Source: Haloarcula rubra (lineage in GTDB: Archaea; Halobacteriota; Halobacteria; Halobacteriales; Haloarculaceae). Taken from it: a stretch of DNA of 64,000 bases. This document shows, piece after piece, positions 18,215 through 27,014 of this stretch. Position numbers and translations under genes: made by a program. Where the stretch lies: positions 62,001 to 126,000 of the forward strand of contig NZ_RKLR01000006.1 of NCBI RefSeq assembly GCF_019599465.1. The letters run 5' to 3'. How positions within the stretch are numbered: position 1 is the stretch's first letter; each line of letters starts with the position of its first letter. Under the pieces are notes generated by a model. That model saw only the letters and a program-made list of their open reading frames with translations, was not told the origin of the DNA and searched no databases.

Positions 18215-18785
18215 TGATTCTCAACAGCGACGACACGGGCGACAAGTGAGACCCCCCAATTCGGTCGCTGTGTTTCGTCGGCTCGCATGTTAGCCATGTT
18301 ACTATTCGCTCTATTACTCGGAGTAGCCGGCGTAATACACCTAGAAGAGACACGAAGGGAATCCGAAGAGATCCGGCGTAGAGACGTTTTCCCGGGCTGA
18401 TACGACCACCTGATAGTAGTAGGCCGTGATAGAGTCGGTGCCACACCGGTGGAAACCGCGGCCGTTCGGCGCGGGCACGATGTGCTGACGCAGAACGGTG
18501 AGCCGAGCGCAATCGACGCCGAGCGCCCGCAAATCGGAGGGAACGACCGCGTTGGAACATCTCTTGGACGGGTTCAGGAAGGTTTCGTCGTGGTTATACG
18601 TCGTATACTCTCCGGGATAGGAGTCGTAATGGGCCGATGAACAGGTTAATCGAGACGTTTGGAGCGTTCCACGGTCTGTTCAACTGTCTGTCGTGTCACC
18701 AATGCTGCCATTATCTAAGCCCGTATGGCCTGGACGTTGAGTCGCGTCCGGCGTGTGGCACAACCACTGCTGGACACTGAGAACA
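18215..18785. other. 571-base gap without a clear gene
   Basis: It lies between two divergent transcription units, so promoters for both should be here. Short open frames exist but lack family-like sequence or a good start. I see no RNA gene. The tRNA-like element found between the downstream paralogues is not present here. Confidence 0.4.
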
Positions 18786-20405
18786 ATGACGGACAAATTC
18801 GAACTATCGAGGCGGAAAGTGCTCGGCGGACTGGGGACCATCGGGGTCGCCTCCGCGGGCGCTGGACTCGGCACGACGGCATTCTTCAGTGACACAGAAT
18901 CGTTCGACGGCAACCAACTGACCGCTGGTTCACTAGACCTGAAAGTCGACTGGGAAGAGCACTACTCCGACTGGTCCGAAGACGAGAGCAAGAATCTGAA
19001 CTACGACGTCAAGATGTCCGCGCCCTCGGACACGAGCAACTGGGTTGGGCTTCCCAATCCGAGCGATCCGCTCATCTGGGTGCACAGGGACGACCTCGGG
19101 ACGTTCATGGACAACACGTCAATCGAGGCGTACCCGGACGACGACGACGACGGTATCCAGGACGATCTCGAACAATACGACGCGTGTGATGACTTCGCGG
19201 ACACGCCAGAGGACCTCGATCCCAGGATTCAGAACGCGCTCCGAACAAAGAACGACGACACGCTGATGGAGGACAAGGACGGTAACGTGGTCCCGGCACC
19301 ACTCGTCAACCTCCACGACGTGAAGCCGGGTGACTTCGGCGAATTGACGCTCAGCTTCCACCTGTGTGACAACCCGGGATACGTCTGGCTCAACGGCGAA
19401 CTCGTCAGTGCGAGCGAAAACGGACACACTGAGCCTGAGCGAAAGGACCCGGACGAGATGTCAGGAACGGTGGAACTCCTCGACGCGATCCAGACGCAAC
19501 TCTGGTACGACGAGGACGGTGACAACGTGTTCGAGCCCGGTCGCCAGGGACAGCCCATCTGTGTGCAACTCGTCCTCGACGCGTCCGGGTCGATGGCTGG
19601 GGATCGGAACACCCAGGCCAAGAACGCCGCGAACCTTCTGGCGGACGAAATACTCGATGCGAATCCGGATAACAGAGTCGGAGTGACCTACTTCGGCGAG
19701 AACAACCAAAATGCGCGGGTCGTCCAGACGGTCACCGACGACGGAACTGCTGTCGAGAACGCCATCGATGGCCTTCCGGCCGAAGACGGCACCCCAATCG
19801 GAGACGGGATTGAGGCGGCCGACGAGGACCTGGCGAACTGCCCGTCGGATGCCTTCACCACCCAGATCGTCATCACCGACGGACAGCACAACCTAGGCAC
19901 CGACCCATCTGAGGCTGCTAACGACGTCACCGGGTCCGACAGCGACGACTACACCGACGAAATCTTCGCGGTCGGAACTGGCGGTGCCACCGAGAGCTCG
20001 CTGGCAGAGTTCGCCCGTCCGGCCGACCAGGGACACATCTTCTTCACTGGCGAAGCGAACGAACTGGTCGATCTCCTCGCACAGATCTCGCAGATACTCG
20101 TCGGCGAGCAAGAGTTCTTCCGAGGTACGCTCCGCGAACTGCTGGAAGCCGTCGGCACGGACTTCGGGATACCTCTCGACGGGAATCGCTCGACTGCGTA
20201 CGACGAGGTCGATAGCAACAAGTTACCGAACAGCGGCGACGACCCGAACCGCGAGTGCTTCGTGAACTCCACGAACAACTTCATCGGTCTCTCGTGGTGG
20301 CTGCCGGTCGACCACGCAAACGAGATCCAGACGGACACCGTGAGCTTCGATCTCGGGTTCTACACCGAGCAGTGCCGCCACAACAGCGGCGCTGGGCAGG
20401 CCTAG
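18786..20405 (+). CDS. TasA/CalY-like secreted protein with inserted von Willebrand A domain
   Basis: A 539-residue protein. The signal region combines a Tat-like SRRKVLGGLG (RR 9-10) with the SipW-type end GTTAFFSDTE (30-38). The body shows HYSDW, an Asp-rich loop (DDDDDGIQDD, 118-127), VKPGDFGELTLSFHL and CDNPGYVWLNGELV. A vWA domain occupies about 258-440, with MIDAS residues DASGS (265-269), Thr336 in GTPIGDG, and Asp365 in TDGQ. After it the family sequence resumes (GTLRELL) to the shared end WWLPVDHANEIQTDTVSFDL with paired Cys. It is probably an exported fibre or matrix protein in which the vWA domain provides metal-dependent adhesion. Confidence 0.85.
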   Translation: MTDKFELSRRKVLGGLGTIGVASAGAGLGTTAFFSDTESFDGNQLTAGSLDLKVDWEEHYSDWSEDESKNLNYDVKMSAPSDTSNWVGLPNPSDPLIWVHRDDLGTFMDNTSIEAYPDDDDDGIQDDLEQYDACDDFADTPEDLDPRIQNALRTKNDDTLMEDKDGNVVPAPLVNLHDVKPGDFGELTLSFHLCDNPGYVWLNGELVSASENGHTEPERKDPDEMSGTVELLDAIQTQLWYDEDGDNVFEPGRQGQPICVQLVLDASGSMAGDRNTQAKNAANLLADEILDANPDNRVGVTYFGENNQNARVVQTVTDDGTAVENAIDGLPAEDGTPIGDGIEAADEDLANCPSDAFTTQIVITDGQHNLGTDPSEAANDVTGSDSDDYTDEIFAVGTGGATESSLAEFARPADQGHIFFTGEANELVDLLAQISQILVGEQEFFRGTLRELLEAVGTDFGIPLDGNRSTAYDEVDSNKLPNSGDDPNRECFVNSTNNFIGLSWWLPVDHANEIQTDTVSFDLGFYTEQCRHNSGAGQA

Positions 20406-20440
20406 ACCCGCTCCGAGCGACTGAATCGAACGACGAACAC

Positions 20441-20483
20441 GACCCACGCTGGCACCACGGCGGTTCGACTCCGCCGGTGGGTC
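20441..20483 (+). ncRNA. tRNA-like minihelix, copy 1
   Basis: GACCCAC (20441-20447) pairs fully with GTGGGTC (20477-20483) as a 7-bp acceptor-like stem. Between them lie 10 bases (GCTGGCACCA) and a T-arm GGCGG-TTCGACT-CCGCC, extended by one more C-G pair. The loop fits the tRNA T-loop consensus TTCRANN. There is no D or anticodon arm. It starts 35 bases after the stop of the vWA gene. Confidence 0.7.
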
Positions 20484-20506
20484 TTCCCCCGAACGGGGAG
20501 AGGGAG
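20484..20506 (+). promoter_or_regulatory. Hairpin with ribosome-binding sequence after minihelix 1
   Basis: TCCCC-CGAAC-GGGGA can fold into a short hairpin. Its 3' arm and the following GAGGGAG form the likely ribosome-binding site for the ATG at 20510, so folding could hide the site. The same arrangement occurs at copy 2, and a variant at copy 3. Confidence 0.45.
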
Positions 20507-20509
20507 AAA

Positions 20510-22114
20510 ATGGCAGACAGATTCGAACTTTCGAGGCGGAAAGTGCTCGGCGGACTGGGAACCATCGGGGTCGCCTCCGCGGGCGCTGGACTCGGCACGA
20601 CGGCGTTCTTCAGTGACACGGAAACGTTCGAGAACAACAAACTGCAGGCCGGTAGTCTGGACATGAAGGCGGCCTATTCGGCCCACTACTCCGACTGGTC
20701 GGAGGACGAGGACGACGGCCTCGACGGCGAGGTGCAGATGACCGACCCGAGTGGTGGTCCAGTAGCAGACGGTCGGGTCGGCCTCCCGTCGAACGTCGCT
20801 TCGATGATCTCGGTGCAGGACGCCGACGACGCGAAACAGTTCCTCGCGAACACGCAGACGGGAGCTGACGGCGACGCGTCGTGTTCCGGTGGAACAGACG
20901 CCGATGACCTCGACAAGCCGGTCATCGAACTCGGCGACGTCAAACCGGGCGACTTCGGCGAGGTGACGTTCTCGTTCGCGCTGTGTGACAACCCCGGCTA
21001 CGTCTGGATGAACGGCGAACTCGTCGACGCGAGCGAGAACGGTGTCACCGAATCGGAAGCTGACGACGACGACGAGGACCAGAAAGAGGATGGAAGCCTC
21101 AAGGATGCAAACGATTCGGAGAAAACCGTCGAACTCCTCGACGAGGTCAAAGCCGCCGTCTGGCTCGACGACGGGAACAACTACCAGAACGGTGGCGAGC
21201 AGCCGCTTATCGTCGACTCGCTCAGGAACGTTCTCAACGAACTGGAGACGAGTGGATCCGACAGAGGAATCCGCATCGACGGGCGGAACGTGGCAGCGAG
21301 CGATATCGTCCCTACCGACTTCACGGCTCACGGCGTGAACCGGTTCGATTTCAGCACAGACGGAGACTACGACCTCGACTTCGAACTGACGAACGACCCG
21401 GCCGGTGGCAGCGGCAAGGTCGCCCACGGTACGTCCGGTGGTGCGTCGACCACGGACTACGCTACCACCTCAGTCCCGGTCGGGGAGACCATCGGGAACA
21501 TCAAGGGCGGGTCGCTGACCTACGAGTACTACGGGGGCGCGGACAACACCAACTCCGCACCGGACGAGGTGTGGCTGCTCATCGAGGAGACGGACGGGAC
21601 CCAACACGTCGTCTACCACACCTCCAACGACGGTGACATCGACGCCCAGACGTGGAAGACTCGCAACGTCCATCTGGAGGTCGACGGAGACCCGGACCCC
21701 GAGGACAACCCCGGCTACAACTGGTTCGAAGTGACCTCAGGAGGAAACACCAAAATTCCGGACGACGATGGGAACGACGGCAACAGCGTCGCCGATCTCG
21801 GGGCCAAATACGACGACGACGCCACGGTGGTAGCGATGGCCGTTGGTCTCGGCAACATCGGGAGCGCGTCGGTCTCCGACGTCTATTACCGAAATCCCTC
21901 GCTGAACGGGACCTCGCTCGGCCACTTCCCGACGGCGTGTTTCCGAGGGTCCGCGGACGATCACGACCACGTCCACAGCGCCGTCTTCGCGTGGTGGCTG
22001 CCTGTCGACCACGCCAACGAGATTCAGACGGACAGCGTCGAGTTCGACCTCGGGTTCTACACCGAGCAGTGCCGCCACAACGACGGCACGGGGATGGCTC
22101 CCGAGAACGCCTGA
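20510..22114 (+). CDS. TasA/CalY-like secreted protein with a large beta-rich insert
   Basis: A 534-residue protein; I start at the ATG at 20510 because MADRFELSRRKVLGG matches the paralogues, while the open frame upstream is not protein-like. Same frame as the first paralogue: signal, HYSDW, VKPGDFGEVTFSFALCDNPG, TVELLDEVKAAVW, DSLRNVLNEL, and the end FAWWLPVDHANEIQTDSV. At the place where the first paralogue holds the vWA domain, about 210 other residues are inserted (~262-480), containing GNIKGGSLTYEYYGG and VSDVYYRNPSLNG, which look like a jelly-roll or LamG-like domain. Probably an exported matrix or fibre subunit. Confidence 0.8.
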   Translation: MADRFELSRRKVLGGLGTIGVASAGAGLGTTAFFSDTETFENNKLQAGSLDMKAAYSAHYSDWSEDEDDGLDGEVQMTDPSGGPVADGRVGLPSNVASMISVQDADDAKQFLANTQTGADGDASCSGGTDADDLDKPVIELGDVKPGDFGEVTFSFALCDNPGYVWMNGELVDASENGVTESEADDDDEDQKEDGSLKDANDSEKTVELLDEVKAAVWLDDGNNYQNGGEQPLIVDSLRNVLNELETSGSDRGIRIDGRNVAASDIVPTDFTAHGVNRFDFSTDGDYDLDFELTNDPAGGSGKVAHGTSGGASTTDYATTSVPVGETIGNIKGGSLTYEYYGGADNTNSAPDEVWLLIEETDGTQHVVYHTSNDGDIDAQTWKTRNVHLEVDGDPDPEDNPGYNWFEVTSGGNTKIPDDDGNDGNSVADLGAKYDDDATVVAMAVGLGNIGSASVSDVYYRNPSLNGTSLGHFPTACFRGSADDHDHVHSAVFAWWLPVDHANEIQTDSVEFDLGFYTEQCRHNDGTGMAPENA

Positions 22115-22137
22115 CCCTGCATCGTTCCGCGACCATC

Positions 22138-22180
22138 GGCCCACGCTGGCACCACGGCGGTTCGACTCCGCCGGTGGGTC
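22138..22180 (+). ncRNA. tRNA-like minihelix, copy 2
   Basis: GGCCCAC (22138-22144) pairs with GTGGGTC (22174-22180). The second pair is G-T instead of A-T, so pairing is kept despite the base change. The 10-base spacer and the T-arm are identical to copy 1. It starts 23 bases after the preceding stop and is followed by a CCCC/GGGG hairpin and a purine-rich ribosome-binding region before the ATG at 22212. Confidence 0.7.
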
Positions 22181-22211
22181 TTCCCCCAAACGGGGAGAGG
22201 AGAGGCTGAAA

Positions 22212-23768
22212 ATGACAGACAAATTCGAACTATCGAGGCGGAAAGTGCTCGGCGGACTGGGGACCATCGGGGTCGCCTCCGCGGGCGCTGGACTCGGCAC
22301 GACGGCGTTCTTCAGTGACACGGAATCGTTCGACGGCAACAAGCTGACCGCTGGTTCACTGGACCTCAAGATGGACTGGCAGGAGCACTACTCCGACTGG
22401 TCCAGCGACGAGGAGCAGTACGCGGGGATGGCGTCGAGTGAGTCGACCGCGGACTACGTCCTCCCCGGTGGGCCGGCCGGCGAGTCCATCCTGCTGACCA
22501 TCTCCGACGAGGACGAGTTCATGGCGGCGACGTCCATCGAAGCATTTCCCGACAAGGACAACGACGCGATCAACGACTACGACGCGACGCTGGAAGCACT
22601 CACGGACACCGACGCGAGTGACCCGGGTCCGGGAGACATCTGTAACATCGGTGCCGACACGCCGGAAGACCTCGACCCGACCACAGGGTACCGCACGAAG
22701 AACGCGGACACCTACGACCAAGAGAGTGGCACGTACAAGCCGCTCATCTCGATCGACGACGTGAAACCGGGCGACTTCGGCGAGGTGACGTTCAGCGCAC
22801 ACCTCTGTGGAAACCCGGGGTATCTCTGGATGTTCGCGAGCAACGTCGACGGGAGTGAGAACGGGTACACCGAACCTGAGATCAAGGACGACGACGAGTC
22901 CGGTGACGCTGACGGCGACGGTGTCGACGACACCGTCGAACTCCTCGACAAGATCCAGGCGCGGGCCTGGTACGACGGTGCCGGACACATCGGAGGCGAT
23001 TCCGGAAACAACCTCAAAGACGCCGACGAGCCGACGATCGTCGGGCCCGACTCGCTACGGAACGTCCTCAGTGCACTCCAGCAAAACCCGGGCGTGCCAC
23101 TGAGCGCCGCGAACTTCACGAAGCCGCACTGTGGGGCCTCACAGGACGGGAGTGGCATCGACGGCTCCTCGACGTTCACCTGCGTGGGGTCCACCAGCGT
23201 CAATCCGGACTGTGAGAGCCAGGGCTACAAGGTCGGCGTGAAGTTCGACGAGAGCGAACTGCCGGACCAGGACGGGAACTACCACACGATCACCAAGACG
23301 GTCACCATCGACGGCACGGATTACGACTTCTCGGTGGAGGTGAAGGTGACCGCCGAGGATGACGGTCAGCCACAGAAACTGGTCTACCAGAATCTGGAAG
23401 TCAACGGGACCGAGGCCGGTGCCGGTCTGGTCATCGTCAAAGGCGGTCCGAACGCGAACCTTTGTACGCCCGACGACGGCCCCGCGTCGGGAAGTGGCTC
23501 CTACGACCTCCATCCCCCAATCAATCCGAACAACGGCAAACCGTACGCGATCAGTCACATCGACTTCTGTATCGCGAATGGCATGCAGCCCCCAGACGCT
23601 CCGCCGCGGACCTGTCTCGTCAACTCGACGACGGTCTACGTCGGCTTCGAGTGGTGGCTCCCCATCAACCACGGCAACGAGGTCCAGACTGACAGCGTGA
23701 GCTTCGACCTCGGCTTCTACACCGAGCAGTGCCGCCACAACGACGGCACCGGAATGCAACGACAGTAG
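22212..23768 (+). CDS. TasA/CalY-like secreted protein with a cysteine-rich insert
   Basis: A 518-residue protein. The first ~140 bases of the gene are nearly identical to the vWA paralogue. It shares MTDKFELSRRKVLGG, FFSDTE, HYSDW, the Asp-rich loop FPDKDNDAINDYD, VKPGDFGEVTFSAHLCGNPG, TVELLDKIQARAW, DSLRNVLSAL and the end FEWWLPINHGNEVQTDSV. Its insert (~300-470) at the common site includes PHCGASQDGSG, NPDCESQGYKVGVKF and a beta-rich stretch with several Cys. Probably an exported fibre or matrix subunit; the insert function is unknown. Confidence 0.8.
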   Translation: MTDKFELSRRKVLGGLGTIGVASAGAGLGTTAFFSDTESFDGNKLTAGSLDLKMDWQEHYSDWSSDEEQYAGMASSESTADYVLPGGPAGESILLTISDEDEFMAATSIEAFPDKDNDAINDYDATLEALTDTDASDPGPGDICNIGADTPEDLDPTTGYRTKNADTYDQESGTYKPLISIDDVKPGDFGEVTFSAHLCGNPGYLWMFASNVDGSENGYTEPEIKDDDESGDADGDGVDDTVELLDKIQARAWYDGAGHIGGDSGNNLKDADEPTIVGPDSLRNVLSALQQNPGVPLSAANFTKPHCGASQDGSGIDGSSTFTCVGSTSVNPDCESQGYKVGVKFDESELPDQDGNYHTITKTVTIDGTDYDFSVEVKVTAEDDGQPQKLVYQNLEVNGTEAGAGLVIVKGGPNANLCTPDDGPASGSGSYDLHPPINPNNGKPYAISHIDFCIANGMQPPDAPPRTCLVNSTTVYVGFEWWLPINHGNEVQTDSVSFDLGFYTEQCRHNDGTGMQRQ

Positions 23769-23794
23769 ACCAGTAGCATCGCTTCACAACTATC

Positions 23795-23840
23795 GACCCA
23801 CGCGGGCGCGCGACAGGCGGTTCGACTCCGCCGGTGGGTC
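23795..23840 (+). ncRNA. tRNA-like minihelix, copy 3
   Basis: GACCCAC (23795-23801) pairs with GTGGGTC (23834-23840), with the same T-arm GGCGG-TTCGACT-CCGCC (23816-23832). The spacer differs from copies 1 and 2 (14 bases, GCGGGCGCGCGACA), so the two stems are conserved while the linker is not. A shorter hairpin TCCC-TGGAGA-GGGA follows, 4 bases before the ATG at 23860. Confidence 0.7.
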
Positions 23841-23859
23841 TTCCCTGGAGAGGGACCCC

Positions 23860-25029
23860 ATGACCAAACACAACCTCGAACTGTCACGGCGGAAGGTGCT
23901 CGCCGGCCTCGGCGGTGTCGGACTCGCATCGACCGGTGCCGGACTGGGAACGACGGCGTTCTTCAGCGACACGGAGACGTTCACGAACAGTCAACTCGTC
24001 GCCGGCGAACTGGATATGCTGGTCGACTGGGAGGAACACTACGCCGACTGGTCCGACGACGAGAACGACGACCGGACAGACGACTTCGGAGGCGACGAGA
24101 CCGACCTCGACGGGGACGGAGATACCGACGACGATGGCACCGGGAACTTCGACGTCTTGATGACAGACGGCGATCCGACGACCGTTCCCGACGGCTATAC
24201 GGGACTCCCCACTCCGATGGAGCCACTCATCGCGGTGCCCGACGAGTTCGTCGACGACTTCATGATGAACACGGCTATCGAAGCCTTCCCCGACGAGGAC
24301 GACGACGGGATTCAGGATACGATATACACCCGTAACCAACTCAGCAAAATGACGTCCTTGTCGCCCGAGGAAATAGAGGAGGAATTCCGGTCACAGTTCG
24401 CGAACGTGCCTGACGAACTGGATTCGGACCTACGAACCGAGTCCTCACGGGGGGATCCGCTCGTGTATCTGGAAGACGTCAAGCCGGGTGACTTTGGTGA
24501 GGTGACGTTCAGCCTCCACCTGTTCAACAACCCAGGGTACATCTGGCTCGACGCGGAGATACTCGAGAACGCCGACAACGGCATGACTGAACCCGAAAAG
24601 AAAGACGACGACGAGTCGGGGACGAACGCGAACGGGAACAACCCGGGCGAACTCCTCGACGCCATCCACACGCTGGTCTGGCACGACGACGGCGACAACG
24701 TCCTCGAACAGAGCGAGATCGTCTACGCGCCACACGACGTCGACAGCAGCACGTCCATCACGCTCGAAGGCGACGAGCGTATCGTCGCCCGCGGAACCCT
24801 CCGTGACGTCCTCGAAAGCGCGGCCGACGGCGGCATCCCGCTCGACGCCGACACGCGGACGAGCGAGCGTGACTGTTACCCGAACTCGACGACGCGACAC
24901 GTCTGCTTTGCGTGGTGGCTGCCCGTCGACCACGCCAACGAACTCCAGACCGACTCCGTCGGGTTCGATCTCGGGTTCTACACCGAGCAGTGCCGTCACA
25001 ACGACGGGTCTCGACTGCCGGCCGAATGA
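23860..25029 (+). CDS. TasA/CalY-like secreted protein, minimal form without insert
   Basis: A 389-residue protein showing the family frame without a large insert: ELSRRKVLAGLGGVG (RR 10-11), GTTAFFSDTETF, HYADWSDDE, a long Asp-rich stretch (~65-100), FPDEDDDGIQD, VKPGDFGEVTFSLHLFNNPG, GELLDAIHTLVW, GTLRDVLESA and the end FAWWLPVDHANELQTDSV with FYTEQCRHN. The Cys found in the paralogues at CDNPG is replaced by Phe-Asn. Acidic loops suggest calcium binding. It is probably the basic building unit of the family. Confidence 0.8.
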   Translation: MTKHNLELSRRKVLAGLGGVGLASTGAGLGTTAFFSDTETFTNSQLVAGELDMLVDWEEHYADWSDDENDDRTDDFGGDETDLDGDGDTDDDGTGNFDVLMTDGDPTTVPDGYTGLPTPMEPLIAVPDEFVDDFMMNTAIEAFPDEDDDGIQDTIYTRNQLSKMTSLSPEEIEEEFRSQFANVPDELDSDLRTESSRGDPLVYLEDVKPGDFGEVTFSLHLFNNPGYIWLDAEILENADNGMTEPEKKDDDESGTNANGNNPGELLDAIHTLVWHDDGDNVLEQSEIVYAPHDVDSSTSITLEGDERIVARGTLRDVLESAADGGIPLDADTRTSERDCYPNSTTRHVCFAWWLPVDHANELQTDSVGFDLGFYTEQCRHNDGSRLPAE

Positions 25030-25399
25030 GGTCGACCCGGCGCATCTCCACGGTTCCTCTTCTCACCGACCGATACGCTGACTCATCGTCACAATCCAAA
25101 CTTCGATCAGCATGTCGTAGGCTGTTGCTTCCCGAACGATCGAATCTGTTCACGCAATCAGGCGGTTTCTAAAGCGCAGTCTCGGGAAATCAGTCGACGG
25201 CTGAAAATTGGCCGAAGCGGCACGTTTCGCTGTCGAATCGACCAATTGACTCATTAGATAAGCCCAGACAGGTCGACCCCCCACACGGTAATCGGCAGCA
25301 ACCCGCCAAACAGGTCGTTCAAGTGAACGACCAGTGGCTGTTGACTGTCTAACAGTCGAGTCGGACTCCACGCTGCCGGGCCGATGGGTGTGATCGAAT

Positions 25400-25591
25400 A
25401 TGCAAAATGAACGGACGTTCAGCGAGTCACCGGTCACGAGCGCGTCCGAACACGCGCGCGTGTACAGGACCATCCGGGAGAGCGGTATTCACGGTTCGGC
25501 TCTCAGAGCTGTCGAGAAGCAACCGGCGAGCATCACGGGCCAATCGAATGACGGGGCTACAGTCATCTGGAGGGCGCTTCGCAGTCGATGA
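25400..25591 (+). CDS. Small open frame overlapping the next start
   Basis: A 63-codon frame (MQNERTFSESPVTSASEHAR...) whose TGA overlaps the ATG at 25588 (ATGA), the usual sign of translational coupling. The sequence resembles nothing I know and its codon use is not strongly haloarchaeal, so it may be a leader peptide or chance. The rest of the gap 25030-25399 shows no gene and no tRNA-like element. Confidence 0.3.
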   Translation: MQNERTFSESPVTSASEHARVYRTIRESGIHGSALRAVEKQPASITGQSNDGATVIWRALRSR

Positions 25592-26355
25592 CAGACCGTC
25601 GAATTACGCGTCGGCAGGTCCTCGGCGGGCTCGGAACGGCGGGGATGGCGTCCGTCGCGATAGCGCAGTTCGGGTCGGCCGAGACGAAGTACACGAACGC
25701 GACCGTTTTCACCGACGAGGACGACACGCCCGTACTCACCATCGAGTGGCGCGAGCAGTACAACGGGCAGGTCGTCGAACGGGCGTCAGTCGACTCGGAA
25801 ACTCCCGAAGGGGAGTTGCCGGCGTTCGTGACGTCGAACGTTCTCCCCGGCGACTCGGGCGGGGTGCTGTTGCATATGACAGTGCCACCGTCGGGGGGCA
25901 AGCCTGAAACGTGTCTCTCCTTCGAAATGCGCGTCGAGGACATCAGCGAACAGGGCGAAACCGAGCCCGAGCGGAAGGCCGACGCCTCGACAGTGCTGGA
26001 CGAGGCTATCGACGCCACCGTCTGGTACGACACCGGCCCCTTCCGGTCGAACGTCCTGTTCCCGTGTAACGGACGTCGAGACCCCGGCGAAAGAGTACTG
26101 GCGAGTGGACCGCTGGCAGCTGTCACCGACACACTCTCCGGTTCGTCGTCGCCGGTCGAAGTGTCCTGTCTCACCCCCTCGAATTCGCTTTGTCTCGGAT
26201 TCGACTGGCACCTCGACGAAAGCGTGTCGAACGCGGTGCAATCGGACCGGGTCACCGTCGCGTTCGACGTCGTGATCGAATCGAGTGGGGGACACACTCA
26301 TGACCGCCCGACAGACGATGCTGCTGGAGATTCGGCGAGGGAGGACCAGCCATGA
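25588..26355 (+). CDS. Divergent Tat-exported TasA-like protein
   Basis: A 255-residue protein with a Tat signal (TRRQVLGGLGTAGMASVAIA). The body keeps traces of the family: YTNATVFTDEDD, NVLPGDSGGVLLHM in place of VKPGDFGEVTFS, EQGETEPERKAD, TVLDEAIDATVWYD and the end CLGFDWHLDESVSNAVQSDR in place of FxWWLPVDHANEIQTDS. It lacks the FFSDTE motif. The stop overlaps the next start by 4 bases. Probably an accessory subunit of the same exported structure. Confidence 0.75.
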   Translation: MTDRRITRRQVLGGLGTAGMASVAIAQFGSAETKYTNATVFTDEDDTPVLTIEWREQYNGQVVERASVDSETPEGELPAFVTSNVLPGDSGGVLLHMTVPPSGGKPETCLSFEMRVEDISEQGETEPERKADASTVLDEAIDATVWYDTGPFRSNVLFPCNGRRDPGERVLASGPLAAVTDTLSGSSSPVEVSCLTPSNSLCLGFDWHLDESVSNAVQSDRVTVAFDVVIESSGGHTHDRPTDDAAGDSAREDQP

Positions 26356-27014
26356 GTGAGGAATGGAACCGCCGCTCTTTCCTCAAGAGCACCGCTGCCG
26401 CAGGGGTAATTGGATTCGCGGGCGGATCGTTCGTCCACATCCTCAAGACACAGGGCGGCACCCGGGCGACGCTCAACGACGCTGGAACCTACCCTGGACT
26501 GATCGGTGGCAAGGAACTGGATCTCCGGATGGCAGCGGCCGTCACCTACGACGGAACGACGACGACCACCCCGACACAGCAAGTCGACGAGTTTCCGCAG
26601 GTATTCGAGCGGGAACAGACGATCCAATTCTCGTTCGACGACATCGGAACCGACGCGACCGGGCGGGCCATCGTCGCCTTCGTGGTCTGTGACACACCGT
26701 CGGACGTGACAGTTCGCGTCGGCGCAAAGGGCGACACCGATCTGGCTGACGCCATCGAGGCCACGTTGTGGAGAGAGGAGACGCCAGATGCGAGTAGCAC
26801 CCCCGGCAATTCGCCGCTGTACACGGGGACGCTTACACAGTTCTTGCCAGAACCAGTTCCGATGGCGGTGGGCGACTGTGTCGGGTGTCAGCCACTCGGC
26901 CTCGGCCTCGAATGGGAATTTACCGGAAGCACCGACAATCTTGCCGACACGTCCCTGAGTCTCGCTCTCGATTTCCAGGCCAGGCAGTGCGACAACCGGG
27001 AGGAGTCACAATGA
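26352..27014 (+). CDS. Divergent Tat-exported protein of the TasA-like cluster
   Basis: A 220-residue protein with a Tat signal (NRRSFLKSTAAAGVIGFAGG, RR 7-8). Weak family traces: DAIEATLWREETPD, LYTGTLTQFL and GLEWEFTGSTDNLADTSLSL near the C-terminus, before a Cys-containing QARQCDN end like FYTEQCRHN. It overlaps the previous gene by 4 bases and a 34-codon frame (27011-27115) by 4 bases, so it belongs to one operon with the signal peptidase. Function inferred from position only. Confidence 0.7.
   Translation: MSEEWNRRSFLKSTAAAGVIGFAGGSFVHILKTQGGTRATLNDAGTYPGLIGGKELDLRMAAAVTYDGTTTTTPTQQVDEFPQVFEREQTIQFSFDDIGTDATGRAIVAFVVCDTPSDVTVRVGAKGDTDLADAIEATLWREETPDASSTPGNSPLYTGTLTQFLPEPVPMAVGDCVGCQPLGLGLEWEFTGSTDNLADTSLSLALDFQARQCDNREESQ

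Noticed and set aside
17655-18560. Upstream extension of the zinc-ribbon membrane protein frame
   Set aside because: It runs over the DUF7344 gene in another phase and is Arg/Ser-rich without domain features; the ATG at 17654 fits the operon.
20255-20509. Upstream extension of the second TasA-like frame
   Set aside because: It covers the end of the previous gene and the minihelix and would put the signal peptide inside the protein.
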